From NCBI GenBank assembly GCA_947481755.1, contig CANKHS010000103.1, positions 1-5,131 on the forward strand: a stretch of 5,131 nt of DNA, given 5' to 3'. Below the pieces are notes generated by a model. The model was not told the origin of the DNA. It did not search any database and was given only the letters and a program-made list of their open reading frames with translations. This document shows, one piece after another, positions 1-5,131 of the stretch. The stretch's first letter is position 1; every line of letters starts with the position of its first letter. The DNA comes from Actinomycetota bacterium (GTDB lineage Bacteria > Actinomycetota > Thermoleophilia > Gaiellales > F1-60-MAGs149). Made by a program: the position numbers and the translations under genes.

Positions 1-1
1 A

Positions 2-436
2 GACCCCTGCTGCTGGTTCGGTCGCTCCCTGCGGTACCTCTGCGGCCATCTGCTGCTCCTTCGGGAGTCACCATACTCCACCGCTTGCCTCCGCAGATGT
101 CTCAGTTCTCGCGATGCAAGAGCGGTCCATCAGGCGCGCTTTTTCGTGTGTGATACTTCGCCCATGCCGGATCAGCCCTTTACCGTCGTCCTTAAGGACG
201 GTTCAGAGATCGCGGTCCTTGCCGACCAGACGATCCTCGATGCAATCGAGGCGACCGGTCGGCGCATGCTCAACTCGTGTCGCGAGGGCAACTGCGGCAC
301 CTGCGAGACGGACATCACCTTTGGCGAGGCCGACCATCGTGATGAGGTGCTGACGGCCGAAGAGAAGGCCGAACAGTTCTCGATGATGATCTGCGTGTCG
401 CGCGCCAAAGGCGACCGCATCGGGCTCGACCTGTAG
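2..436 (+). CDS. C-terminal [2Fe-2S] ferredoxin domain of a phthalate dioxygenase reductase-like oxidoreductase (5' partial)
   Basis: The secure part is the last 90 codons, from the ATG at 164. They encode a plant-type [2Fe-2S] domain with the cluster motif SCREGNCGTCE: Cys39, Cys44 and Cys47 (C-x4-C-x2-C), with the fourth ligand Cys77 in MMICVSRA (numbered from that Met). The HRDEVLT segment and the ...SRAKGDRIGLDL ending are typical of the C-terminus of phthalate dioxygenase reductase/VanB-type proteins, which pass electrons from NAD(P)H via flavin to a Rieske oxygenase. The frame is open back to base 2, there is no Shine-Dalgarno before 164 or the GTG at 146, and a VHQARF stretch just upstream resembles the linker before this domain. 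I therefore treat it as the tail of a larger protein. The residues encoded by about 2-120 do not show a clean NAD-binding end (RYLCGH is only a weak match to the usual CGP), so a frameshift, decay or poor sequence there is possible. A stand-alone ferredoxin is the alternative. Confidence 0.7.
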   Translation, partial: DPCCWFGRSLRYLCGHLLLLRESPYSTACLRRCLSSRDARAVHQARFFVCDTSPMPDQPFTVVLKDGSEIAVLADQTILDAIEATGRRMLNSCREGNCGTCETDITFGEADHRDEVLTAEEKAEQFSMMICVSRAKGDRIGLDL

Positions 437-472
437 TTTTTTCGATCGCCGAGGTGGTACCAAGTAGTAGTT

Positions 473-1324
473 CTACACGGCGAACGTTGGGTACTGGAGC
501 GGTGCTCCGGACACGCCGATCTCGATTGCATTGACGACTTGGCCGCCGAGTGACGCGATCGCAAGTGTGTCGAGGTTGGCTCCGAAGAATGCGACGTTGG
601 TCGGCATTGGCATGTGAATTCCCGTTGGGTCGTCGAGTACGACGCGGAATGAGCCACCTTCGCGAGGAACGTGAAGAATGCGGAAGGGGTAGTAGCAAGC
701 AACAAGAAAGCTTCCGTCGGCACAGAGCGCCAGCCCGTCGGGTGAATGGTTCGGAAGATCCGCCAGTACGACGACCGTGCCATCGAGAATCGTGGATAGA
801 CGGGGAGTGAGTGTCTCAACGAAAAAAGGTTGGCCCTCTGCGTTCACACAGAGGCCATTTGGAAAGTGCAACGCGGGGATTGGAACTACGGCGCCATCGC
901 CACCACCAGGAGGGATGCGGATCAGACGCCCATTGCAGACGTCAAGAACTTCCGTACCCGAATCGGTAAGCCAAAGCGTGCCATCACTGGCAAAGGCGGC
1001 CCAGTTTGGCGTTTCGAGTGGTAGACCATTGGCAGTTGTGCAGTACGGCGTCACGCTGCCCGTCGCCGGATCAATGCGTGCGACGATTGCCTCCTCGGCC
1101 AAGCTACACGCATAGACATAGCCAGCACCGTCTATACAGACTCCGAGGATGAAACCGCCGGTATTGGCAATCTCAGCGACTCTGCTGCTGCTCGGATCAA
1201 TGCGGTAGATCTGCCCCGCCTCGCCGCCGCACCAGATCATCCCGTCGGGAGCAAGCGCAATGCCTTCGGGATGATCAAGGCCGGTTGCGAGTTGGCGTAA
1301 GTCGGATACAGAGGCGATGTTCAT
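473..1324 (-). CDS. SMP-30/gluconolactonase/LRE-family protein, probable sugar-lactone hydrolase
   Basis: This 283-residue protein has the length and repeated blade pattern of the SMP-30/gluconolactonase six-bladed beta-propeller family. These cytosolic metal-dependent enzymes hydrolyse sugar lactones to aldonic acids. No signal peptide is seen. Family metal and substrate ligands can be placed: Glu20 in HPEGIA, Asn107 in TPNWAAFASDG, Asn156 in FPNGLCVNAEG and Asp196 in SPDGLALCADG. These correspond to the Glu/Asn/Asn/Asp set known from human SMP30. Blade repeats of the form DG-x-(I/L)W or DG-x-(V)Y recur at about residues 27, 65, 114 and 203. The start is supported by AAGGAG at 1334-1339, nine bases before the ATG. 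The gene lies 31 bases after the epimerase-like gene and is probably co-transcribed with it. It converges with the ferredoxin-domain gene, 36 bases away. The substrate is not determinable; some family members act on non-sugar esters or lactones. Confidence 0.88.
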   Translation of the reverse strand: MNIASVSDLRQLATGLDHPEGIALAPDGMIWCGGEAGQIYRIDPSSSRVAEIANTGGFILGVCIDGAGYVYACSLAEEAIVARIDPATGSVTPYCTTANGLPLETPNWAAFASDGTLWLTDSGTEVLDVCNGRLIRIPPGGGDGAVVPIPALHFPNGLCVNAEGQPFFVETLTPRLSTILDGTVVVLADLPNHSPDGLALCADGSFLVACYYPFRILHVPREGGSFRVVLDDPTGIHMPMPTNVAFFGANLDTLAIASLGGQVVNAIEIGVSGAPLQYPTFAV

Positions 1325-1333
1325 AACGAGAAT

Positions 1334-1339
1334 CTCCTT
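1334..1339 (-). promoter_or_regulatory. Ribosome binding site of the SMP-30-family gene
   Basis: The minus strand reads AAGGAG here, nine bases upstream of the ATG at 1324. It is the clearest Shine-Dalgarno on this strand and fixes the start of the lactonase gene. It lies inside the 31-base gap after the epimerase-like gene, as expected for translation of the second gene of an operon. Confidence 0.75.
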
Positions 1340-1355
1340 CGCGATTGTTGGTACG

Positions 1356-2336
1356 TCACGGCGTTATCTCCTGCGGTGACGGTTCGATCGTCAGGCTCAA
1401 TGTTGTGGATCGGCTTTCGTTCGGTGCAAGCACGAGGACACTGTCGTCGGCGATCGCCCGGGTGAGCATTGGTGGCCCACTCCACGGTTCTAGCGCGAGG
1501 CAGTACGCGCCAGCAAATGGTGCTTCCTCTGCGCCTCCATAGAGTTGCCAAATCCATAGCCACGGGAAGAGCGTTGCGTCGAACGTAAGGGTCACGTCAA
1601 GACCAAGCAGGGGATTATGAATTCCGATCGTTCCCTCAGAAAAACCGTGCAGGAGGCAGAGGTCATGGGTCTGCGCATCGACTCCTTGCACCTGGGAGAC
1701 GTCGACGCTTGCGCCATCTTTGTCGTACGCCTGCGGCCACGTCAGGTCATTTGCAGCCGTCAACCGGGAGGTCGCATCGCAGTAGACGGTCTCCATCTGC
1801 GCTGCCGGAGCGACGATCGTTGCGCCCTCGGCAACAAGGGGAGCACCAAAGGCAGGATGGTGTCCCCACAGTATTTGGGCGGGTGCGGCTCCCGTGTTCG
1901 TCAACTCTTCGGAGATCAGAATGGCTGTCGGATCTGACGCAAGCGCGACTGTTCGCCGTAGTCGAAGTGGGGGCCACAACAGGTCGACCGTCATGGTGAT
2001 GCTCTCGTTGGTCTGAGCCACAACGCTCCACTGCCGACCCCATGATTCTCCATGAAACGAATGCTCAAATCCGTCGACGGTGCATGGCGCATCGCCATTC
2101 GGAAGTAGTTCTTGCCAACCACCGGCGTACCAGCGGTTGAAGGCTTGCTCTGTAGATCCAGGCTCGACGAGGCCATGCGTATCGTCGTTTAAGGGCACGT
2201 CGCGGAGCGTGGCGAGGAGCTCCGCTGCTCGTGATTTATGGTACAGAGACGTGATTTCGCCGCCCTTAGCAGGGAGAAACGTGCAGCGCAGTTCGGCGTT
2301 TTCAATCACCACTTTTTGCCATTGACGTTCGTTCAT
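1356..2336 (-). CDS. Aldose 1-epimerase (galactose mutarotase)-like protein
   Basis: A 326-residue protein of the aldose 1-epimerase/galactose-mutarotase-like beta-sandwich fold, whose members interconvert alpha and beta anomers of aldoses in the cytoplasm. Visible landmarks are the N-terminal FLPAKGGEITSLYHK strand pair (about 20-34), GGWQELLPNGD (72-82), FHGESWGR (94-101), WGHHPAFG (157-164) with the likely catalytic His pair, and ALEPWSGPP (281-289) whose Glu283 fits the position of the catalytic base. The HHPAFG form is that of the divergent mutarotase-like branch rather than classical GalM, so the true substrate may be an unusual sugar. The frame is open further upstream to 2495, but I chose the Met at 2336. 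The longer version would run into lacI, its extra residues look non-coding, and the conserved fold begins just after MNERQWQKVVIENAELRC. Only a weak AGAGAG precedes the start. It is the first gene of the minus-strand pair with the lactonase. Confidence 0.85.
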   Translation of the reverse strand: MNERQWQKVVIENAELRCTFLPAKGGEITSLYHKSRAAELLATLRDVPLNDDTHGLVEPGSTEQAFNRWYAGGWQELLPNGDAPCTVDGFEHSFHGESWGRQWSVVAQTNESITMTVDLLWPPLRLRRTVALASDPTAILISEELTNTGAAPAQILWGHHPAFGAPLVAEGATIVAPAAQMETVYCDATSRLTAANDLTWPQAYDKDGASVDVSQVQGVDAQTHDLCLLHGFSEGTIGIHNPLLGLDVTLTFDATLFPWLWIWQLYGGAEEAPFAGAYCLALEPWSGPPMLTRAIADDSVLVLAPNESRSTTLSLTIEPSPQEITP

Positions 2337-2452
2337 GGGGAAGGCTCTCTGGTTGTCTGACGCGGTTTTTACGAAGCCCGTTTGGTTCGAATATTTCTCA
2401 ACCGTAGTCCTTGGGGATACCTTTAGGCAATCGTTAGCGTTACGATCAGTTG
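2337..2452. promoter_or_regulatory. Divergent intergenic region between epimerase-lactonase operon and lacI-adh operon
   Basis: These 116 bases must hold the promoters for both directions. No strong consensus promoter is seen. Possible elements are TTTACG (2368-2373) with AATATT (2390-2395, 16-base spacer) for the plus strand. For the minus strand, TTGCCT (complement of 2425-2430) with TACGGT (complement of 2401-2406, 18-base spacer) is possible; its -35 would sit inside the operator candidate at 2425-2440. GGTT (2384-2387) and AACC (2400-2403) form the ends of a loose dyad. All promoter calls here are tentative; the regulatory role is inferred from the divergent layout around a LacI-type gene. 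Confidence 0.45.
2425..2440. promoter_or_regulatory. Candidate LacI-family operator upstream of lacI
   Basis: AGGCAATCGTTAGCGT matches 13 of 16 positions of the perfect palindrome found at 4630-4645, including the GCAA and CGTT blocks around the central CG and the GCGT end. LacI-family operators usually have a central CpG where the hinge-helix leucine intercalates. The site ends 12 bases before the lacI ATG, which would allow autorepression and control of the divergent operon. An overlapping imperfect dyad, ATCGT...ACGAT at 2430-2446 (6 of 8 pairs complementary), is an alternative reading of the same site. Binding is inferred, not shown. Confidence 0.5.
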
Positions 2453-3469
2453 ATGGCCGCCAAGCCACCACCCCGCCTAGTCGACGTTGCAACACGCGCC
2501 GGCGTTCATGTGTCGACGGCCTCGCGAGTGCTCAACGGCAGTGTGGATTCCAAGGTGCGTGAGGAGACCCGGCTCCGTGTGCATGCAGCCGCAGCGGAAC
2601 TAAGGTACCGACCTAACGCGTTGGCTCGCGGATTAAAAACGAGCACCACGACGACGCTCGGCCTATTGGTGCGCAGTCTTTCGAACCCTGTGATGGCCGA
2701 CATGGCGCGGGCTTCAGCGGCTCGGGCGTGGGAACTCGGCTACGTCGTCGTGATCGCGGAAGACGATGGCGTGATCACAGAGCGGGCATGGGAACGACTC
2801 GTACACGAGGGGCGGATCGACGGCATGCTCGTCGCGAGCGCTTCGATAGGTGGGCCAATACTCGATTTTGTTGACCAAGCTTCGCTGCCCCATGTGTTTG
2901 TCGATCACGTTCATCCAGGCAGCGGACGCAACGTGGCGATGCGGGAGGCAGACGCTGGGCGCATGGCCGCCGAGCACCTAATGGGTCTCGGACACCATCA
3001 TTTTGGTCAGATCACTGGGCCTCCAGCATTCGACAGTGACCGACGACGGTCCGAAGCCTTTCGCGAGACAGTGATTGCCGCCGGTGACCCTGCGCCGGTT
3101 CGTTGGGTAGCCGATTACACGGAGGCCAGTGCGAGCGAGGTAGCAAAGGCTATTTTCGCAGCCAAGAACCGGCCAACGGCCGTCTTTGTTTCTGCACTGA
3201 GCCACGCGATTGGATTTGTCGCCACAGCGCAGCGCGCGGGTATCAGGATTCCCGACGAGATGTCACTGATTGGCTACGACGACGATCCTTTGCTGGACTA
3301 CATTGGCGTTCCAGTCACGTCGATCCGCATGCCACTGGCCGAGCTTGGTCGGATTGCGACGGGCGCGCTGATTGATCAAATCAATGGCAGTGCACCACGA
3401 GATATTGAGATTTCAACATTGCCGATTATCGTTCCACGGTCATCGACGGCGACACCAACCGGAGGTTGA
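2453..3469 (+). CDS. LacI-family transcriptional regulator
   Basis: A 338-residue regulator with the full LacI-family layout. The N-terminal helix-turn-helix is at about 9-30 (RLVDVATRAGVHVSTASRVLNG). A hinge helix at about 54-62 (YRPNALARGLK) contains the minor-groove leucine Leu61. A periplasmic-binding-protein-like effector domain runs from about 67 to the end, with IGYDD and the VTSIRMPLAELGRIATGALIDQING motif near the C-terminus. Val20 and Ser21 occupy the two recognition-helix positions that set operator specificity in LacI (Tyr17, Gln18). The family normally senses sugars or related small molecules, and the neighbours here point to a sugar, lactone or polyol. TTG (2450) and ATG (2453) are adjacent starts; I chose ATG. 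No Shine-Dalgarno is visible before either, so initiation may be weak or leaderless. It is divergent from the epimerase-lactonase operon and leads directly into the dehydrogenase gene, consistent with a local, autoregulated repressor. Confidence 0.92.
   Translation: MAAKPPPRLVDVATRAGVHVSTASRVLNGSVDSKVREETRLRVHAAAAELRYRPNALARGLKTSTTTTLGLLVRSLSNPVMADMARASAARAWELGYVVVIAEDDGVITERAWERLVHEGRIDGMLVASASIGGPILDFVDQASLPHVFVDHVHPGSGRNVAMREADAGRMAAEHLMGLGHHHFGQITGPPAFDSDRRRSEAFRETVIAAGDPAPVRWVADYTEASASEVAKAIFAAKNRPTAVFVSALSHAIGFVATAQRAGIRIPDEMSLIGYDDDPLLDYIGVPVTSIRMPLAELGRIATGALIDQINGSAPRDIEISTLPIIVPRSSTATPTGG
3461..3465 (+). promoter_or_regulatory. Ribosome binding site of the zinc dehydrogenase gene
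   Basis: GGAGG lies within the last codons of lacI, five bases before the ATG at 3471. It decides the dehydrogenase start: the same frame is open back to 3372, but no site supports an earlier start and the residues before 3471 are an out-of-frame reading of lacI. It also implies translational linkage of the two genes. Confidence 0.85.
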
Positions 3470-3470
3470 G

Positions 3471-4571
3471 ATGAAGATTAAAGCGGCAGTGATGCGGGCC
3501 CCAAACCAGCCCATGACGATTGAAGAGATCACGCTCGATCCACCGAAACGAGGAGAGGTTCTCGTCCGTATTGAAGCGACCGGTATCTGTCGTAGCGATC
3601 TCTCGTACATCGATGGGAAGTGGCCCGCACCGTTGCCGATCGTGTTGGGACATGAGGGCGCTGGCGTCATCGAAGCGGTCGGCGAAGACGTTCCGGAGTC
3701 GCGGATTGGCGAGCGCGTTGTGCTCACCTTTTCGCCCGCGTGTGGTGCATGTCGTTTTTGCCTTGAGGGACGAGCAAACTTGTGTCTCGATGCAGCAGAG
3801 GGGCTCGATTCGGGTTTCTTACGAGACGGGACGACGCGCCTTTCTGATGGGGCGACGCGTATCCACCACTTGGCATACGTTTCGAGTTTCGCGTCACACG
3901 TTGTGGTACCTGCCAACGGCGCGTTGACGGTCGAGCAGACCCTCGACCCACAGGTTGGGTGCCTCTTGGGGTGCGGTGTCACGACGGGGATCATGTCTGT
4001 GACGCGGCGTGGCAACGTAAGGCCAGGCGATTCGGTGGCGGTTTTTGCTTGCGGTGGTGTTGGGCTCTCAGCCGTCATCGGCGCGCGGATGATTACGGCA
4101 GATCCGATTATTGCGGTCGATACGCTTGCGGAGAAACGCGCATTTGCACTTCGCCTTGGGGCCACACACGTGATTGATCCGGCAGAAGGCGATCCGGCCG
4201 AGCAGATCCGCGCAATCGTTCCCGGGGGAGTTGATTTCTCATTTGAGGCTCTGGGATATCCAGACGTTGTTGATCAGGCATTTCGGAGTGTTCGTGATGG
4301 AGGCACGACGGTGTTGATTGGTCAGCCTGCGATGGGTGTCAAGGCGGGTTTTGATGTCTATAACACGACACAGTTCGAGCACACCATCCTTGGTTCCAAC
4401 ATGGGTGGAGTCGTTCCTGCGCTTCAGATTCCCGCTCTGGCACGACTTGTTGCGCGTGGGCGCGTAGACCTCGATCCGCTGGTCACACATGTCCTGCCAC
4501 TTGAACAGATCAATCAGGCGGTTGAATTGACAGCATCCGGCCAGGCTGGTCGTGTCGTGCTGATTCCGTAA
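3471..4571 (+). CDS. Zinc-dependent medium-chain alcohol/polyol dehydrogenase, class III-like, NAD-linked
   Basis: A 366-residue zinc medium-chain dehydrogenase, a soluble enzyme oxidising an alcohol or sugar hydroxyl. Catalytic zinc ligands are Cys40 (GICRSD), His61/Glu62 (GHEGAG) and Cys168 (GCGVTTG). Structural zinc ligands are Cys91, Cys94, Cys97 and Cys105. The Rossmann turn is CGGVGLS (194-200), and Asp217 (AVD) at the end of the second strand favours NAD over NADP. The FLRDGTTRLSDG insert, the SSFASHVVVP strand and GCGVTTG resemble the class III-like branch, which includes NDMA-dependent and thiol-dependent formaldehyde dehydrogenases, more than classical sorbitol or threonine dehydrogenases. 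The start is one base after the lacI stop with GGAGG overlapping lacI, so the two genes form an operon. Association with a lactonase and a mutarotase suggests oxidation of a sugar or cyclic hemiacetal, but the substrate is inferred only. Confidence 0.92.
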   Translation: MKIKAAVMRAPNQPMTIEEITLDPPKRGEVLVRIEATGICRSDLSYIDGKWPAPLPIVLGHEGAGVIEAVGEDVPESRIGERVVLTFSPACGACRFCLEGRANLCLDAAEGLDSGFLRDGTTRLSDGATRIHHLAYVSSFASHVVVPANGALTVEQTLDPQVGCLLGCGVTTGIMSVTRRGNVRPGDSVAVFACGGVGLSAVIGARMITADPIIAVDTLAEKRAFALRLGATHVIDPAEGDPAEQIRAIVPGGVDFSFEALGYPDVVDQAFRSVRDGGTTVLIGQPAMGVKAGFDVYNTTQFEHTILGSNMGGVVPALQIPALARLVARGRVDLDPLVTHVLPLEQINQAVELTASGQAGRVVLIP

Positions 4572-4584
4572 TCGAATTAGGGGC

Positions 4585-4613
4585 TTGACTCTGTCCGTCC
4601 AAGTCTCTAGCAT
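4585..4613 (+). promoter_or_regulatory. Sigma70-type promoter for the metallophosphoesterase gene
   Basis: TTGACT (4585-4590) and TAGCAT (4608-4613) are separated by exactly 17 bases, matching the sigma70 consensus at 5/6 and 4/6 positions. It lies in the 83-base gap after the dehydrogenase stop and points at the GTG at 4655. Transcription would begin near 4620, about ten bases before the palindrome at 4630-4645. It is the best promoter in the window and makes the phosphoesterase a separate transcription unit. Confidence 0.7.
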
Positions 4614-4629
4614 CGTTCCACGAAGATCA

Positions 4630-4645
4630 ACGCAAACGTTTGCGT
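4630..4645. promoter_or_regulatory. Perfect 16-bp palindrome, LacI-family operator
   Basis: ACGCAAACGTTTGCGT is an exact inverted repeat with a central CpG, the hallmark of operators bound by LacI/PurR-type dimers; it equals an idealised PurR-type site. It lies just downstream of the predicted transcription start and immediately precedes the AGGAG ribosome binding site, so a bound repressor would block the phosphoesterase transcript. The LacI-family gene in this window is the closest candidate binder, supported by a 13/16 related site at 2425-2440. A PurR-like protein encoded elsewhere is the alternative. Confidence 0.72.
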
Positions 4646-4650
4646 AGGAG
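4646..4650 (+). promoter_or_regulatory. Ribosome binding site of the metallophosphoesterase gene
   Basis: AGGAG is placed four bases before the GTG at 4655 and directly abuts the palindrome. It supports a GTG start for a gene whose conserved domain starts about 17 codons later; no in-frame ATG occurs in between. Confidence 0.65.
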
Positions 4651-4654
4651 AGCA

Positions 4655-5131
4655 GTGGGACTACTGAACCGCAAGTCGAAGGACGAGTCGTCCGCGAAAA
4701 CTATTTCGCTCTACTACGCGTCCGACCTGCACGGATCGGAACGCTGCTGGCGGAAATTCCTTGGTGCAGGTCGGTTCTACGAGGTCGAGGCGCTGATTAT
4801 GGGCGGCGATCTGACGGGGAAGGCAGTGGTGCCTATCGAGCACCGACCAGACGGCGGATATAGCACAGAGTTTCTTGGCGAGGAACGTACAGCTGCCGAC
4901 GAGGAGGGCCTTGCCGAGCTGGTCGATGCCATTCGCTTCAACGGTATGTACCCATGGATTGCAGATGCAGCCGAAATAGCCGAAGCGCGCATTGACGAAC
5001 GCGTGCGTGATCGGATTTTTGAGCGAGTCATGGTCGACGAATTGCAGCGATGGATTGACTTGGCTGACGAGCGTATGGCTGCCCATGGCATCGCGGTCTA
5101 TGTCATGCCAGGCAACGATGACCCGTGGTCA
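4655..5131 (+). CDS. Calcineurin-like metallophosphoesterase (3' partial, runs off window)
   Basis: The frame is open from a GTG with AGGAG upstream to the last base, giving 159 codons. The deduced protein starts MGLLNRKSKDESSAKTIS and then shows metallophosphoesterase motifs in order: LYYASDLHGSE with Asp24 and His26, ALIMGGDLTGK with Asp52, and YVMPGNDDPW with Asn154 and Asp155. These are metal-binding positions of the calcineurin-like fold, which hydrolyses phosphomonoesters or phosphodiesters at a two-metal site. The third motif is GND rather than the common GNH, as in the GNxD subgroup (YfcE-like proteins carry GNCD), and the second lacks the GDxxD aspartate. About 95 mostly charged residues lie between motifs two and three, longer than in small YfcE-type enzymes. 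The C-terminal His motifs lie beyond the window. It probably has its own promoter and LacI-type operator, separate from the dehydrogenase gene. Substrate unknown. Confidence 0.85.
   Translation, partial: MGLLNRKSKDESSAKTISLYYASDLHGSERCWRKFLGAGRFYEVEALIMGGDLTGKAVVPIEHRPDGGYSTEFLGEERTAADEEGLAELVDAIRFNGMYPWIADAAEIAEARIDERVRDRIFERVMVDELQRWIDLADERMAAHGIAVYVMPGNDDPWS

Noticed and set aside
437..472. Possible terminator between the convergent genes (six-T run at 437-442, TGGTACCA palindrome at 455-462)
   Set aside because: No stable GC-rich stem precedes the T run, and the 8-bp palindrome has no loop or following T run in either direction.
172..819. 215-codon open frame on the minus strand
   Set aside because: It overlaps both the ferredoxin-domain coding region and the lactonase gene in another frame and its Arg/Ser-rich product looks like a shadow translation.
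2337..2495. N-terminal extension of the epimerase-like protein to a start at 2495
   Set aside because: The extra 53 residues would overlap the lacI start and cover the divergent control region; the conserved fold begins right after the Met at 2336.
3372..3470. N-terminal extension of the zinc dehydrogenase to 3372
   Set aside because: These bases code for the C-terminus of the LacI regulator, while GGAGG at 3461-3465 points to the ATG at 3471, where the family's usual N-terminus begins.
4630..4645. Reading the palindrome as proof of purine (PurR) regulation
   Set aside because: The site equals an idealised PurR box, but many LacI-family members bind similar CpG-centred palindromes, and no purine gene lies nearby; the local LacI-type regulator is the simpler candidate.
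4661..5086. Open frames on the minus strand opposite the right end
   Set aside because: They are antisense to a plus-strand frame with clear metallophosphoesterase motifs, a GTG start, ribosome binding site and promoter; the minus-strand proteins show no recognisable domain.

Overview
The window holds a compact, gene-dense bacterial segment of moderately high GC (estimated by eye at the upper 50s percent). Weak or absent Shine-Dalgarno sequences sit alongside a few good ones, GTG/TTG starts are in use, and the gene set includes a class III-like zinc alcohol dehydrogenase and a GNDD-type metallophosphoesterase. This would suit an actinobacterium or a member of the Chloroflexota, but the taxonomic guess is weak. 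No rRNA, tRNA, CRISPR array or mobile element is visible, and no stretch over 300 bases lacks a gene.

Layout, left to right. (1) 2-436, + strand: the C-terminal end of a phthalate-dioxygenase-reductase-like protein with a plant-type [2Fe-2S] ferredoxin domain; its 5' part lies outside the window and the first ~160 bases are hard to interpret. (2) 473-1324, - strand: an SMP-30/gluconolactonase-family sugar-lactone hydrolase. (3) 1356-2336, - strand: an aldose 1-epimerase-like protein, 31 bases upstream of the lactonase and probably in the same operon. (4) 2337-2452: a divergent intergenic region with a LacI-type operator candidate next to the regulator start. (5) 2453-3469, + strand: a LacI-family repressor. 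(6) 3471-4571, + strand: a zinc-dependent NAD-linked medium-chain dehydrogenase, one base after the regulator stop. (7) 4572-4654: a short intergenic region with a good sigma70-type promoter (TTGACT-17-TAGCAT), a perfect 16-bp palindrome of LacI-operator type and a ribosome binding site. (8) 4655-5131, + strand: the first 159 codons of a calcineurin-like metallophosphoesterase that runs off the right end.

The central genes form a plausible carbohydrate unit. An aldose mutarotase supplies the right anomer, a dehydrogenase oxidises a sugar or alcohol (possibly to a lactone), a lactonase opens the lactone, and a LacI-type sensor controls expression. The substrate cannot be read from sequence. 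The most notable regulatory observation is that the palindrome before the phosphoesterase and a 13/16 match to it before lacI could be two operators for one regulator, drawing the phosphoesterase into the same regulon.
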